IMG/VR virus record: IMGVR_UViG_3300042564_003366
Location: 1-64,000 of that record
Direction: 5' to 3' (one strand)
DNA from: a virus
Length of the DNA: 64,000 nucleotides
Shown one piece after another: positions 37,116-45,092 of the stretch. Below the pieces are notes generated by a model. The model did no database searches. It was not told the origin of the DNA and worked only from the letters and a program-made list of their open reading frames with translations. Position 1 is the stretch's first letter; each line of letters starts with the position of its first letter. The position numbers were made by a program, and so were the translations under genes.

Positions 37116-40100
37116 ATGCCAACTAGAGTTAATTTTGGATCGCAAATTAAATTAAGTCCAATTGAGGTAGCTTGTAAATTTGCAACAACAACAAATGTAT
37201 CTTTTTCAGGTATATCAACCATAGATGGATTTAGTTTAACAACAAATGACAGGGTATTAGTTTGGCAACAAATATTACCAGAAGAAAATGGTATATATAT
37301 TGTATCTGGTGATACAAATTTGGTTAGAGCAAATGGAGCAAAAGTAGCAACTGATTTTAAAATAGGCCAACAAGTTTTTGTATATTCAGGATCCACAAAT
37401 GGCGAAAAACTATTCTATTTAAAGACAAATGTAACAACCATTGGTGTTAGCCCAATTGTATATGATGTTTTTGCTGGACTTAGTGGTTCATCTGGAACAA
37501 GTGGTAGTTCGGGTACGAGTGGTGGAACTGGTAGTTCAGGTGCAAGTGGTTCATCAGGAACAAGTGGAACGGATGGTACGAGTGGAAGTTCGGGAACAAG
37601 TGGAACTGATGGCACAAGCGGTTCATCAGGAACAAGTGGAACGGATGGTACGAGTGGAAGTTCAGGAACAAGCGGAACGGATGGCACAAGTGGTAGTTCA
37701 GGAACAAGCGGAACAGATGGTACGAGTGGTTCATCTGGCACAAGCGGAACGGATGGTACAAGTGGTAGTTCAGGAACAAGTGGGAGTAGTGGTACATCTG
37801 GTAGTTCAGGAACAAGTGGAACAGATGGTACAAGTGGTTCATCAGGAACAAGTGGTAGTAGTGGAGTAACTGGTACAAGCGGAAGCAATGGAACATCAGC
37901 ATTTATTGTGTCATCAGCATCAACACCATCACCAGTTAATTTGGATTCATCTTGTTATTGGTATGATACAACCAATAAATTGCCAATGGTTTCATATTAT
38001 GGATTTGGTAATATAAATTCTTGGTCAGCAGGAGGAGCAATGATAACAGCAAGACTATTATTAGAAGGAGCAGGAACTCAAAATGCAGGACTTGCTGTGG
38101 GAGGTTATACAAATGCAATGCCTGGAGTATCCTGCACCGAAGAATACGATGGCACATCTTGGTCAGCAGGAGGAGCATTGATAACAGCAAGATATACATT
38201 AGCAGTAGCAGGAACACAAAATGTAGGTCTTGCATCAGGAGGTTTTACAAATGTGAATGTCTCGTGTACCGAAGAATATAACGGCACATCTTGGTCAGCG
38301 GGAGGTGCGTTTATAACAGCAAGAAGTAGTTTAGCAGGAGCAGGGACACAGAATGAAGGACTTTTAGTAGGAGGTGTTTTAGTCTCAAACCCAGGAGTTT
38401 CCTGTACCGAAGAATACAATGGCACATCTTGGTCAGCAGGAGGAGCAGTAATAACAGCAAGATACGGTTTAGCAGGTTCAGGAACACAAAATGAAGCATT
38501 TGTAGCAGGAGGTTTTACAAATGCAGCAGTATCTTGTACCGAAGAATACAACGGCACATCTTGGTTAGCGGGTGGTGCAATGATAACGGCAAGAAGACAA
38601 TTAGCAGGTGCGGGAACACAGAATGAAGGGATTATGATAGGAGGAGGTACGATAGGTACATTTTTTTCTTGCACTGAAGAATATAATGGTACATCATGGT
38701 CAGCAGGTGGTGCATTGATAGTAGCGAGGAGAGGATTGGCAGGGGCAGGAACACAAAGTGCAGGACTTGCAGCGGGAGGTACGTCAAATACAAATCTAAC
38801 TTGTACCGAAGAATATTCTAATTTTGGTTTAATTAATAGTACAGGTGCAGGAACATCTGGAACAAGTGGAGTTAGCGGTAGTTCTGGTGTTAGCGGTTCA
38901 TCAGGAACAAGTGGTGCGGCAGGTTCGATGGGACCCCCAGGACCAAATGGTGCGCCTGGTGCAAGTGGTTCGTCAGGAACAAGTGGTAGTAGTGGAAGTA
39001 GGGGTACAAGCGGAGTAAGTGGTTCGTCAGGAACAAGTGGTGCGGCAGGTTCAATGGGACCCCCAGGACCAAATGGACCCCCAGGGCCTCCAGGACCTGC
39101 TGGAGCAAGTGCTGGAATTACATCATACACAAATCCAGCAGATAATAGAGTAATAACATCAGTTAATTCAACAACTATAAATGCAGAATCAAATTTAACT
39201 TTTGATGGTACAACATTAATTGTTACTGGAAATCAACAAGTTACTGGTGGTAGTTATGATTCGGGTATTACAAGAATAAATAATCCAGGTGGAGCATTTT
39301 ATACAACTACAACTGCAACAATCACTGGTGCATTTAGGATAGCTTTACCCACCGCTTCTGGTGGTCAGTTTCCAATGTTACAATTTACAATAAATATTTA
39401 TCGTTATTCTACAGGTTTAAGTACAAGAATTAGAGTGGGGGGACATATTTCAAGTAGTCTGTGGTATAATGTTTTTGCATATGCTATTACTGATTCTGCT
39501 CCTAATTATAATGTAAGATTTGGAAATAATGGTGGATCAGATATGTATGTTTGGGTTGGCGAAACAAGTACAGTATGGGAATACCCACAAATTTTTATAA
39601 CAGATTTCCAAAATGGATATTCTGCTATATCTTCTTTTTGGGCAACTGGATGGGCAATAACTCCTCAAACAAGTTTCAATACCGTTCAAATAACTAGAGC
39701 ATCTGCACTATCGTTAAATACAAATAATTATACTTCTTATTCTCCTACTTTAACAGGTACAGGTGCATCTGGTACTTGGGGTATTAGTATAACGGGTAAT
39801 GCAGATACTGTAGATGGATTTAGCGCATCTCAATCGACGATAGCAAACGGAATCGTAGTAAGAGATGCAAATGGATACATCTTTGGTAATTATATAAATT
39901 TAACAGATGATGGTAATCCTGGTGGAGGAACTTCCATCTCATCGTTTATAACAAAACAGGGTGATAACTACTATCGTTCAGTATCTCCGACTAATGCTAT
40001 GGTTTCAATTAGAGGTGTTGCATCTGGTACTTCTTGGGCTATAGGTGTGACAGGTAACGCTGGTTCTGTCACTTACTTACTTAATAGAACTGATTCAGCA

Positions 40101-40511
40101 TTTTATCAAGTTTTATGGGGTGCTGGTTATACTAATACTATTGGAACTATCGCATATTCTTGTGCTGGTGTTACTATCCAATCTAGTACTGGTACTTTAA
40201 GTGCAACAGTATTAACAGAAACATCAACAATAAGAATAAAAGAAAATATTGAAGAAATTCAGAATCCTTTAGATATAGTTAAAAAACTAAGAGGTATTAA
40301 GTATAATAAAATAGGAAATGATAACAAAGAAATTGGTGTTATTGCTGAAGAAGTCAACGATATTTTAAGTGAAGTTGTTGTTAAAGACAACGAAGGACAA
40401 CCATCTTCTGTTTCTTATGGTAGATTAACTGCATTATTAATTGAGGCTATTAAGGAACAAGATAAACAAATTGAAATTTTAAGAAAAAGGATTGATGATT
40501 TAGAAAAATAA
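37116..40511 (+). CDS. Tail fibre: collagen-like stalk, kelch-like repeats, S74 chaperone
   Basis: This 1131-residue fibre contains, in order: an N-terminal virion-docking domain (1-115, with DRVLVWQQILPEENGIYIV, typical of phage fibres); a Gly-Ser-Ser/Gly-Thr-Ser triplet stalk (about 121-258); and six kelch-like repeats of about 44 residues (302-568, each with AGGAxITAR and SCTEEYNGTSW). A second stalk with true collagen triplets (about 585-667, including GPPGPNGPPGPPGPAG) comes next, then a beta-structured head (about 700-1020) and an S74-type intramolecular chaperone (about 1028-1131). The chaperone begins STIRIKENI, where self-cleavage is expected, and ends in a coiled coil. It is probably a trimeric receptor-binding fibre. 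Confidence 0.85.
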   Translation: MPTRVNFGSQIKLSPIEVACKFATTTNVSFSGISTIDGFSLTTNDRVLVWQQILPEENGIYIVSGDTNLVRANGAKVATDFKIGQQVFVYSGSTNGEKLFYLKTNVTTIGVSPIVYDVFAGLSGSSGTSGSSGTSGGTGSSGASGSSGTSGTDGTSGSSGTSGTDGTSGSSGTSGTDGTSGSSGTSGTDGTSGSSGTSGTDGTSGSSGTSGTDGTSGSSGTSGSSGTSGSSGTSGTDGTSGSSGTSGSSGVTGTSGSNGTSAFIVSSASTPSPVNLDSSCYWYDTTNKLPMVSYYGFGNINSWSAGGAMITARLLLEGAGTQNAGLAVGGYTNAMPGVSCTEEYDGTSWSAGGALITARYTLAVAGTQNVGLASGGFTNVNVSCTEEYNGTSWSAGGAFITARSSLAGAGTQNEGLLVGGVLVSNPGVSCTEEYNGTSWSAGGAVITARYGLAGSGTQNEAFVAGGFTNAAVSCTEEYNGTSWLAGGAMITARRQLAGAGTQNEGIMIGGGTIGTFFSCTEEYNGTSWSAGGALIVARRGLAGAGTQSAGLAAGGTSNTNLTCTEEYSNFGLINSTGAGTSGTSGVSGSSGVSGSSGTSGAAGSMGPPGPNGAPGASGSSGTSGSSGSRGTSGVSGSSGTSGAAGSMGPPGPNGPPGPPGPAGASAGITSYTNPADNRVITSVNSTTINAESNLTFDGTTLIVTGNQQVTGGSYDSGITRINNPGGAFYTTTTATITGAFRIALPTASGGQFPMLQFTINIYRYSTGLSTRIRVGGHISSSLWYNVFAYAITDSAPNYNVRFGNNGGSDMYVWVGETSTVWEYPQIFITDFQNGYSAISSFWATGWAITPQTSFNTVQITRASALSLNTNNYTSYSPTLTGTGASGTWGISITGNADTVDGFSASQSTIANGIVVRDANGYIFGNYINLTDDGNPGGGTSISSFITKQGDNYYRSVSPTNAMVSIRGVASGTSWAIGVTGNAGSVTYLLNRTDSAFYQVLWGAGYTNTIGTIAYSCAGVTIQSSTGTLSATVLTETSTIRIKENIEEIQNPLDIVKKLRGIKYNKIGNDNKEIGVIAEEVNDILSEVVVKDNEGQPSSVSYGRLTALLIEAIKEQDKQIEILRKRIDDLEK
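37478..37890 (+). repeat. Collagen-like Gly-x-x coding repeat
   Basis: About 45 triplets alternate GTS, GSS and GTD. At the DNA level, variants of a 36-base unit recur with synonymous changes (aacggatggtacgagtgg-type), so the repeat is selected at the protein level and is prone to length change. Confidence 0.85.
38022..38820 (+). repeat. Six kelch-like repeats in the fibre gene
   Basis: There are six units of about 130-140 bases, each encoding WSAGGAxITARxxLAGAGTQ and then GLAxGG...SCTEEYNGTS. The same unit makes up the three genes at 44154-47037. Confidence 0.85.
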
Positions 40512-40513
40512 AC

Positions 40514-40521
40514 TATTTTTA
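40514..40521 (+). promoter_or_regulatory. Variant late promoter motif before the 40538 gene
   Basis: TATTTTTA followed by AATAAAA; it ends 16 bases before the ATG at 40538. It has one mismatch to the core but the same spacing. AAAGGAA just before the ATG is one of the few purine-rich leaders here. Confidence 0.4.
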
Positions 40522-40537
40522 AATAAAATGAAAGGAA

Positions 40538-40780
40538 ATGAAAAAGTATTATCAAGTTGAAAACTATGGACACGGATTTATAACTCACCAAGAGAATGAA
40601 ACGGCACATATTGCAGGTTTCCCAGGGAATATCTGGGTAACTGAAAACGTATCTTGGGCGCAAAGGGTTAATGCGGTGGAGAAGACAAAGGAAGAGGCTC
40701 AAGCAATTGTTGATGCTGCTGTTGCATCTTCATATACACCACCTAATAGCACAACTCCACCACCAATAATTTTACCTTAA
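40538..40780 (+). CDS. Small protein of unknown function following the fibre gene
   Basis: This 80-residue protein has the opening MKKYYQVENYGHGFITHQEN. It contains a small alpha/beta part and a Thr/Pro-rich tail ending in PPPIILP. No cysteine or catalytic motif is seen. It starts the operon that carries the dioxygenase and sulfotransferase genes. An ATG ten bases upstream is out of frame and quickly stopped, so 40538 is the start. Possibly a fibre assembly factor; function unknown. Confidence 0.62.
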   Translation: MKKYYQVENYGHGFITHQENETAHIAGFPGNIWVTENVSWAQRVNAVEKTKEEAQAIVDAAVASSYTPPNSTTPPPIILP

Positions 40781-40788
40781 AAAAAAAT

Positions 40789-41472
40789 ATGAAAAAAGAA
40801 TTACAAATTACAGAAGACTTAAAAGAGATTGTAAGTGTTTTGAATGAGGATGATGCACAAACCATTTTATTATTAAAAGACGAATTGGTTGATAATTGGC
40901 ATAAAAAGCAGATTTTTAGAACAGAAACAGAAATGAGAGTTTCTGTTTTAAATGATGCAAAACATCCTACAAATGCTTCCAAATACTGGCAATCAGTAAG
41001 AGAAATGTCAGCACATTTTGATGCTTTGATGAATTTATCTTTTGATTTGAGGAAAAATACAGTAGACAACTTACGTCTTGATAAAAAGATGCAAGACTTA
41101 CTTGAAAATGAAGATGAGAATAAGTTTGATATTATGGATGCACAAATAGACCTCGATAGAAATTTATATGATAGGTCATGTATGTTGCAAGTTGCAAAGG
41201 ATCGAGTTAGGGAATTGAGTCTATGGAGTACTATAAAGAGAGAATTAGATGATAGTTCTTTTGATGTAGAAAATGTAAATACGCATCAAGCGGAATCATT
41301 ACATAGATACTTTGAAAATAGGGTTAAATCTTTAAACGATTCATCTGCACCAGGCGAGATTATTAATGCTATGGGTCCTTATCTATCATTCAATAGATTG
41401 AAGACTGATGATGGAAAATTGAAAAACTTCTTGGGTGAAGTAACCGAGGATACAAAAAAGAAATTAAATTAA
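40789..41472 (+). CDS. Helical protein of unknown function, similar to T4-like cyanophage proteins
   Basis: This 227-residue, highly charged, mostly helical protein contains RTETEMRVSVLNDAKHPTNA and the phrase DVENVNTHQAESL. I recall very similar proteins of unknown function in marine T4-like cyanophages, where they also sit among structural and dioxygenase genes; this is from memory and unverified. No metal-binding or ATP-binding motif was seen. It lies 8 bases after the small gene and 2 bases before the dioxygenase gene, so it is cotranslated with the modification enzymes and may serve them as an adaptor. Confidence 0.68.
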   Translation: MKKELQITEDLKEIVSVLNEDDAQTILLLKDELVDNWHKKQIFRTETEMRVSVLNDAKHPTNASKYWQSVREMSAHFDALMNLSFDLRKNTVDNLRLDKKMQDLLENEDENKFDIMDAQIDLDRNLYDRSCMLQVAKDRVRELSLWSTIKRELDDSSFDVENVNTHQAESLHRYFENRVKSLNDSSAPGEIINAMGPYLSFNRLKTDDGKLKNFLGEVTEDTKKKLN

Positions 41473-41474
41473 TT

Positions 41475-42059
41475 ATGACCAATTTTATCTACACCAAAAA
41501 AAATGCAATATCTGCTAATACGTGTTATAACTTAATAAAAACATTTGAAGCGTCAGATTTAAAGCAGGCTGGTGTTTTATATGGACCGAATGGTGTATCA
41601 TCTAATAGTGATAAAAAATCAACAGATATAACTTTTGACCCATCCTTCCTAAAAAAAGAAGGATGGGCAATTTTATTAGAAGAAGTAATTGGAACAATTC
41701 AAAATGGTGTTTCAGATTATTTAAATAGGCATTCTACCGCAATGAGTAAAATGGATCCTATTGACTTATATACGTATTTCAATATGCAGAAGTATGAGCC
41801 AAATGAAGGGTTTTATGGCTGGCATTGTGAAAGAGCAGGCGTTAAGCATTCAGATAGGTTGCTAGTTTGGATGATATATTTAAATACTTTAACAGATAGA
41901 GGTGAAACAGAGTTTTTTTATCAGCAACATTTCGAAGAACCAGAGAGAGGAAAATTAGTTATTTGGCCTTCAGATTGGACACACTTACATAGAGGTGTTC
42001 CATCACCAACAGAAACAAAGTATATTTTAACAGGTTGGTTTACACACAATAAAGTATAA
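41475..42059 (+). CDS. Fe(II)/2-oxoglutarate dioxygenase (HxE type)
   Basis: This 194-residue enzyme has proximal metal ligands H117-x-E119 (FYGWHCERAG), a distal His at 170 or 172 in DWTHLHRGVPS, and K182 near the cofactor site (TKYILTGWF). Glu replaces the usual Asp in the HxD motif, as happens in some family members. The fold and order resemble phage P4Hc proteins. It is two bases downstream of the helical protein and four bases upstream of a second dioxygenase gene. Together they look like a cascade acting on a fibre protein, but the substrate is not known. Confidence 0.82.
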   Translation: MTNFIYTKKNAISANTCYNLIKTFEASDLKQAGVLYGPNGVSSNSDKKSTDITFDPSFLKKEGWAILLEEVIGTIQNGVSDYLNRHSTAMSKMDPIDLYTYFNMQKYEPNEGFYGWHCERAGVKHSDRLLVWMIYLNTLTDRGETEFFYQQHFEEPERGKLVIWPSDWTHLHRGVPSPTETKYILTGWFTHNKV

Positions 42060-42063
42060 AGTT

Positions 42064-42660
42064 ATGGAATTTTCAATACATGAAGAAACTTGGTTTTCAA
42101 CACCTATTTGGGAATCAGAGGTTAAAAACATAAACAATGATGAAATTAAGGATTATTGTTTATGGTTAAGGGAAAATACAAGAGGTGCGACCATTTCAAA
42201 TAGAGGTGGTTGGCATAGTAGTGAAATTGCATTACCATTACCAAGTGATTTAACAAAATTATTTAGCAATCTTGAAATATTTGTTAATGAAAACTGTTTT
42301 AAACATTTGGGCATTGACAACTTGAAGTTTGGGAATTTTTGGGTTAATATTAATACACCAGGGTCTTATAACTTATTACACGATCACCAAAATAGCATAT
42401 TATCTGGCGTGTATTATGTATCAGTTCCATTTGATAATATGGGTGATTTGGTTTTACATAGAGGCGATAATGCGGAGTATTTTTTAAAATCAGATGTGGA
42501 AAGAATTAGCACAAAAACAAACTCATTTACATCAGTTAAAAAACCTATTGAATCTTTCTTTTATATCTTTCCATCTTGGGTTAAGCATCATGTTGAATCA
42601 AATGAATCACAAGGCGAGAGAATATCAATAGCGTTTAATTTTGTACCTAATAATAAATAA
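42064..42660 (+). CDS. Fe(II)/2-oxoglutarate dioxygenase of the TIGR02466 type
   Basis: This 198-residue protein has the pattern of the TIGR02466 family of putative dioxygenases: FWVNINTPGSYNLLHDHQNS, then LSGVYYVSVP, and later FFYIFPSWVKHHVESN followed by ERISIAFNF. The metal ligands are probably among H106/H108 and H175/H176, with R186 for 2-oxoglutarate. Such enzymes are common in T4-like marine phages, and their substrates are unknown. It stands between two other dioxygenase genes with spacers of 3-4 bases. Confidence 0.84.
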   Translation: MEFSIHEETWFSTPIWESEVKNINNDEIKDYCLWLRENTRGATISNRGGWHSSEIALPLPSDLTKLFSNLEIFVNENCFKHLGIDNLKFGNFWVNINTPGSYNLLHDHQNSILSGVYYVSVPFDNMGDLVLHRGDNAEYFLKSDVERISTKTNSFTSVKKPIESFFYIFPSWVKHHVESNESQGERISIAFNFVPNNK

Positions 42661-42663
42661 AAT

Positions 42664-43302
42664 ATGAACGCACAAGTCTATTCTTTATTTCCAACACCAT
42701 TATATGTTGCAAATTATGACAAAGATATTAAAGAAGTAATTGATTATTTTGATAAGTGTGAAATGTTGGACACAAAGAGTGGTTATGGGATGATATCAAA
42801 AAATAGTTATATATTAGATAATCCGATATGTGATGATTTGAATAAATTTCTAATGTCTTGTTTTGAAGATTTTGCAACAAACATTATGAGATATAGGTTT
42901 AAAGAATTGGCATTTGCTCAATCTTGGCTAACATACAAGAACCCAAACCAGTTTCATAAAGCCCATACACATCCAAATACATTATTGGCTGGAGTGTTCT
43001 ATTATGATGCACACGAGGATGATGCTGCAATATGCTTTTCAAAAGAAGTGAAGTCATTTAATAGATCATACTTTGAACCATCATTAATTGATGATTATCA
43101 AAATCATATTTTTTCACAAGAAGAGATATATTATATGCCAAAGAAAAATGATTTTATTATATTCCCATCATGGTTGACACATGGTGTACCACCAAATAAA
43201 ACAAATAGAGTGAGGAAGGCATTAGGTGTCAATGCTTTAACAAAAGGCACATTAGGTGATAAAGAAACCATATCAGAAATTATATTTGGAAGATACGCAT
43301 GA
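42664..43302 (+). CDS. Fe(II)/2-oxoglutarate dioxygenase of the TIGR02466 type
   Basis: This 212-residue enzyme starts NAQVYSLFPTPLYVANYD (typical of this family: xLFPTPLxxxxx). It has FHKAHTHPNTLLAGVFYYDA with candidate ligands H101/H103, and IIFPSWLTHGVPPN with the distal His173 and an Arg nearby. It is a distant paralogue of the preceding gene, arranged in tandem. Its stop overlaps the sulfotransferase ATG by four bases. It is presumably part of the same modification pathway. Confidence 0.84.
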   Translation: MNAQVYSLFPTPLYVANYDKDIKEVIDYFDKCEMLDTKSGYGMISKNSYILDNPICDDLNKFLMSCFEDFATNIMRYRFKELAFAQSWLTYKNPNQFHKAHTHPNTLLAGVFYYDAHEDDAAICFSKEVKSFNRSYFEPSLIDDYQNHIFSQEEIYYMPKKNDFIIFPSWLTHGVPPNKTNRVRKALGVNALTKGTLGDKETISEIIFGRYA

Positions 43303-44117
43303 AACAAAAGATATTTTTTAATTCAACATTACCGAGAAGTGGTAGTACATTACTTCAAAATTTGCTGGGACAAAATCCTGAATTCTTTGTAACTCCGACA
43401 TCAGGTCTAATTGATTTGATGTTAGGAGCAAGAATAGGTTATAATCAAAACTATGAATCAAAAGCAGGTGATACAGAAATGTGGAGAGAAGGCTTTTATA
43501 AGTTTTGCTCATATGGAATTGATGGATATATAAAATCACAAACATCAAAACCATATTATTTGGATAAGAATAGAGTTTGGGCATTTTACTACAATTTATT
43601 AACGCATATTGTAGAAAAACCAAAAGTATTGTACATGGTTAGAGATTTACCATCCATCTTCGCTTCAATGGAGAAGAAGTTTAGAATGAATCCTGACAAA
43701 GATGACGGAACCATGGATAATGTAAAGATGAAAGGAACTACAACACATAAGAGAGTTGAATTATGGGCTCAATCACATCCTGTAGGTTACTCATTAGAAA
43801 AATTATATCAGACTTTGCTGGATGGTACAGCAAGTAATTTTTTATTTATAAGATACGAAGATTTATGTATTAATCCAGAAAATGTTATGAAAAGCATCTA
43901 TCAATATTTGGAGTTGGATGAATTTAAACATAATTTCCAACATATAAATCAAGTTACAACTGAAAATGATGCAATACATGGAATATATGGAGACCACATC
44001 ATAAGGAATTCTCTTAAAATGTTGCCAAATGATTCGAAAGAAATATTAGGAACACATACCGTAGATTTGATTAAGGAAAATTATAAATGGTATTATGATT
44101 TCTTTGGGTATAAATAA
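43299..44117 (+). CDS. PAPS-dependent sulfotransferase-like protein
   Basis: This 272-residue P-loop protein carries the two PAPS-binding motifs of sulfotransferases: LPRSGSTLL (11-19, the 5'-phosphosulfate loop) and VRDLPSIFASM (114-124, the 3'-phosphate loop). FLFIRYEDLCINPENVMKSI is the usual downstream helix. It would transfer sulfate from PAPS to a hydroxyl or amino group on protein, sugar or lipid. The four-base overlap with a dioxygenase gene suggests that it modifies a group made by hydroxylation or glycosylation. No membrane segment is present, so it acts in the cytoplasm. Confidence 0.87.
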   Translation: MKQKIFFNSTLPRSGSTLLQNLLGQNPEFFVTPTSGLIDLMLGARIGYNQNYESKAGDTEMWREGFYKFCSYGIDGYIKSQTSKPYYLDKNRVWAFYYNLLTHIVEKPKVLYMVRDLPSIFASMEKKFRMNPDKDDGTMDNVKMKGTTTHKRVELWAQSHPVGYSLEKLYQTLLDGTASNFLFIRYEDLCINPENVMKSIYQYLELDEFKHNFQHINQVTTENDAIHGIYGDHIIRNSLKMLPNDSKEILGTHTVDLIKENYKWYYDFFGYK

Positions 44118-44130
44118 AGTTGGGAGAGGA

Positions 44131-44145
44131 TATTTATAATAAAGT
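44131..44145 (+). promoter_or_regulatory. Candidate late promoter motif before the kelch-like gene array
   Basis: TATTTATAATAAAGT; the core (44131-44138) ends 15 bases before the ATG at 44154. It drives the three tandem propeller genes, which have no copy of the motif between them. Confidence 0.55.
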
Positions 44146-44153
44146 AAATTAGT

Positions 44154-45092
44154 ATGGCAAAATTACAGAGTAGTGAAATAGTAGGAGTAGCAAATAGACC
44201 TGCAACAATATGTTCAAATACGATGTGCATTTGGTTTGACACAACTAATTTAAAAACGGTTATTTCCTATTGTGGTTATGGAGCAGGTACTTGGTCAGCA
44301 GGAGGTGCATTAATAATTGCAAGAGCATATTTTGGTGGAACAGGAACTCAGAATGAATCTTTAGTAGCAGGAGGTTCAGGTGTAACTGGAGATGCATCAT
44401 GTACAGAAGAATATAATGGAACATCATGGGCAGCAGGAGGTGGTCTTATAACAACAAGATATCATCATGCTTTATTAGGTACACAAAACGAGGGTCTTGC
44501 GGTAGGAGGATATGCTTATCCAACACCTGCGGTAAGATGTACAGAAGAGTATAATGGCACATCATGGTCAGCAGGGGGTGCTTTGATATCAGGAAATTGG
44601 CTGATTATGGGAGCAGGCACACAGAACGTTGGGCTTGTTGCTGGAAACGCATGTACTGAAGAATATAACGGTGCTTCTTGGTCGGTAGGAGGTGCTATGA
44701 TTGTAAATAGGAATTATTTAACAGGAGGTGGTACACAAAACGAGGCTTTTGCATCAGGTGGGGGTGGGCCAGTAAATTGTACTGAAGAATACAATGGTAT
44801 TTCTTGGTCAGCAGGTGGGGCAATGATAACTGCAAGGTATAATTTAGAAGGTAGTGGTGCTCAGAATGCGGGTATTGTAGCGGGAGGTATATCAAGTACA
44901 TGGCTATCTTGTACAGAAGAGTACAACGGTAACTCTTGGTCAGCAGCTTCAGCAATTTCAACAGCTAAAAGAGGTTTAGCGGTTTCAGGTACACAACAAT
45001 CAGCTTTAGCAACAGGAGGTGTATCTAGTCAGTATTGGGGGGATACACAAGAATATAACAAATCATTCACAATAATAGATAGCATTCAATAG
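44154..45092 (+). CDS. Stand-alone kelch-like repeat protein, first of three paralogues
   Basis: This 312-residue protein has an N-terminal 45-residue strand/hook segment (MAKLQSSEIVGVANRPATIC, then CIWFDTTN) followed by six kelch-like repeats of about 44 residues. These have SAGGAxIxxR and TEEYNGTSW at regular intervals, with one shortened repeat near the middle. The repeats match those inside the 37116 fibre, which also carries a CYWYDTTN variant of the hook. It probably folds as a six-bladed propeller that binds a host surface sugar or protein. It is the first of three adjacent paralogues. Confidence 0.72.
   Translation: MAKLQSSEIVGVANRPATICSNTMCIWFDTTNLKTVISYCGYGAGTWSAGGALIIARAYFGGTGTQNESLVAGGSGVTGDASCTEEYNGTSWAAGGGLITTRYHHALLGTQNEGLAVGGYAYPTPAVRCTEEYNGTSWSAGGALISGNWLIMGAGTQNVGLVAGNACTEEYNGASWSVGGAMIVNRNYLTGGGTQNEAFASGGGGPVNCTEEYNGISWSAGGAMITARYNLEGSGAQNAGIVAGGISSTWLSCTEEYNGNSWSAASAISTAKRGLAVSGTQQSALATGGVSSQYWGDTQEYNKSFTIIDSIQ

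Noticed and set aside
37415-39130. Long minus-strand open frames opposite the collagen-like stalk and kelch repeats (for example 38105-39130)
   Set aside because: They arise because periodic Gly/Ser/Thr codons have no stop codons on the complement; their translations are Pro/Val/Leu low complexity, and the sense frame encodes recognisable fibre domains.
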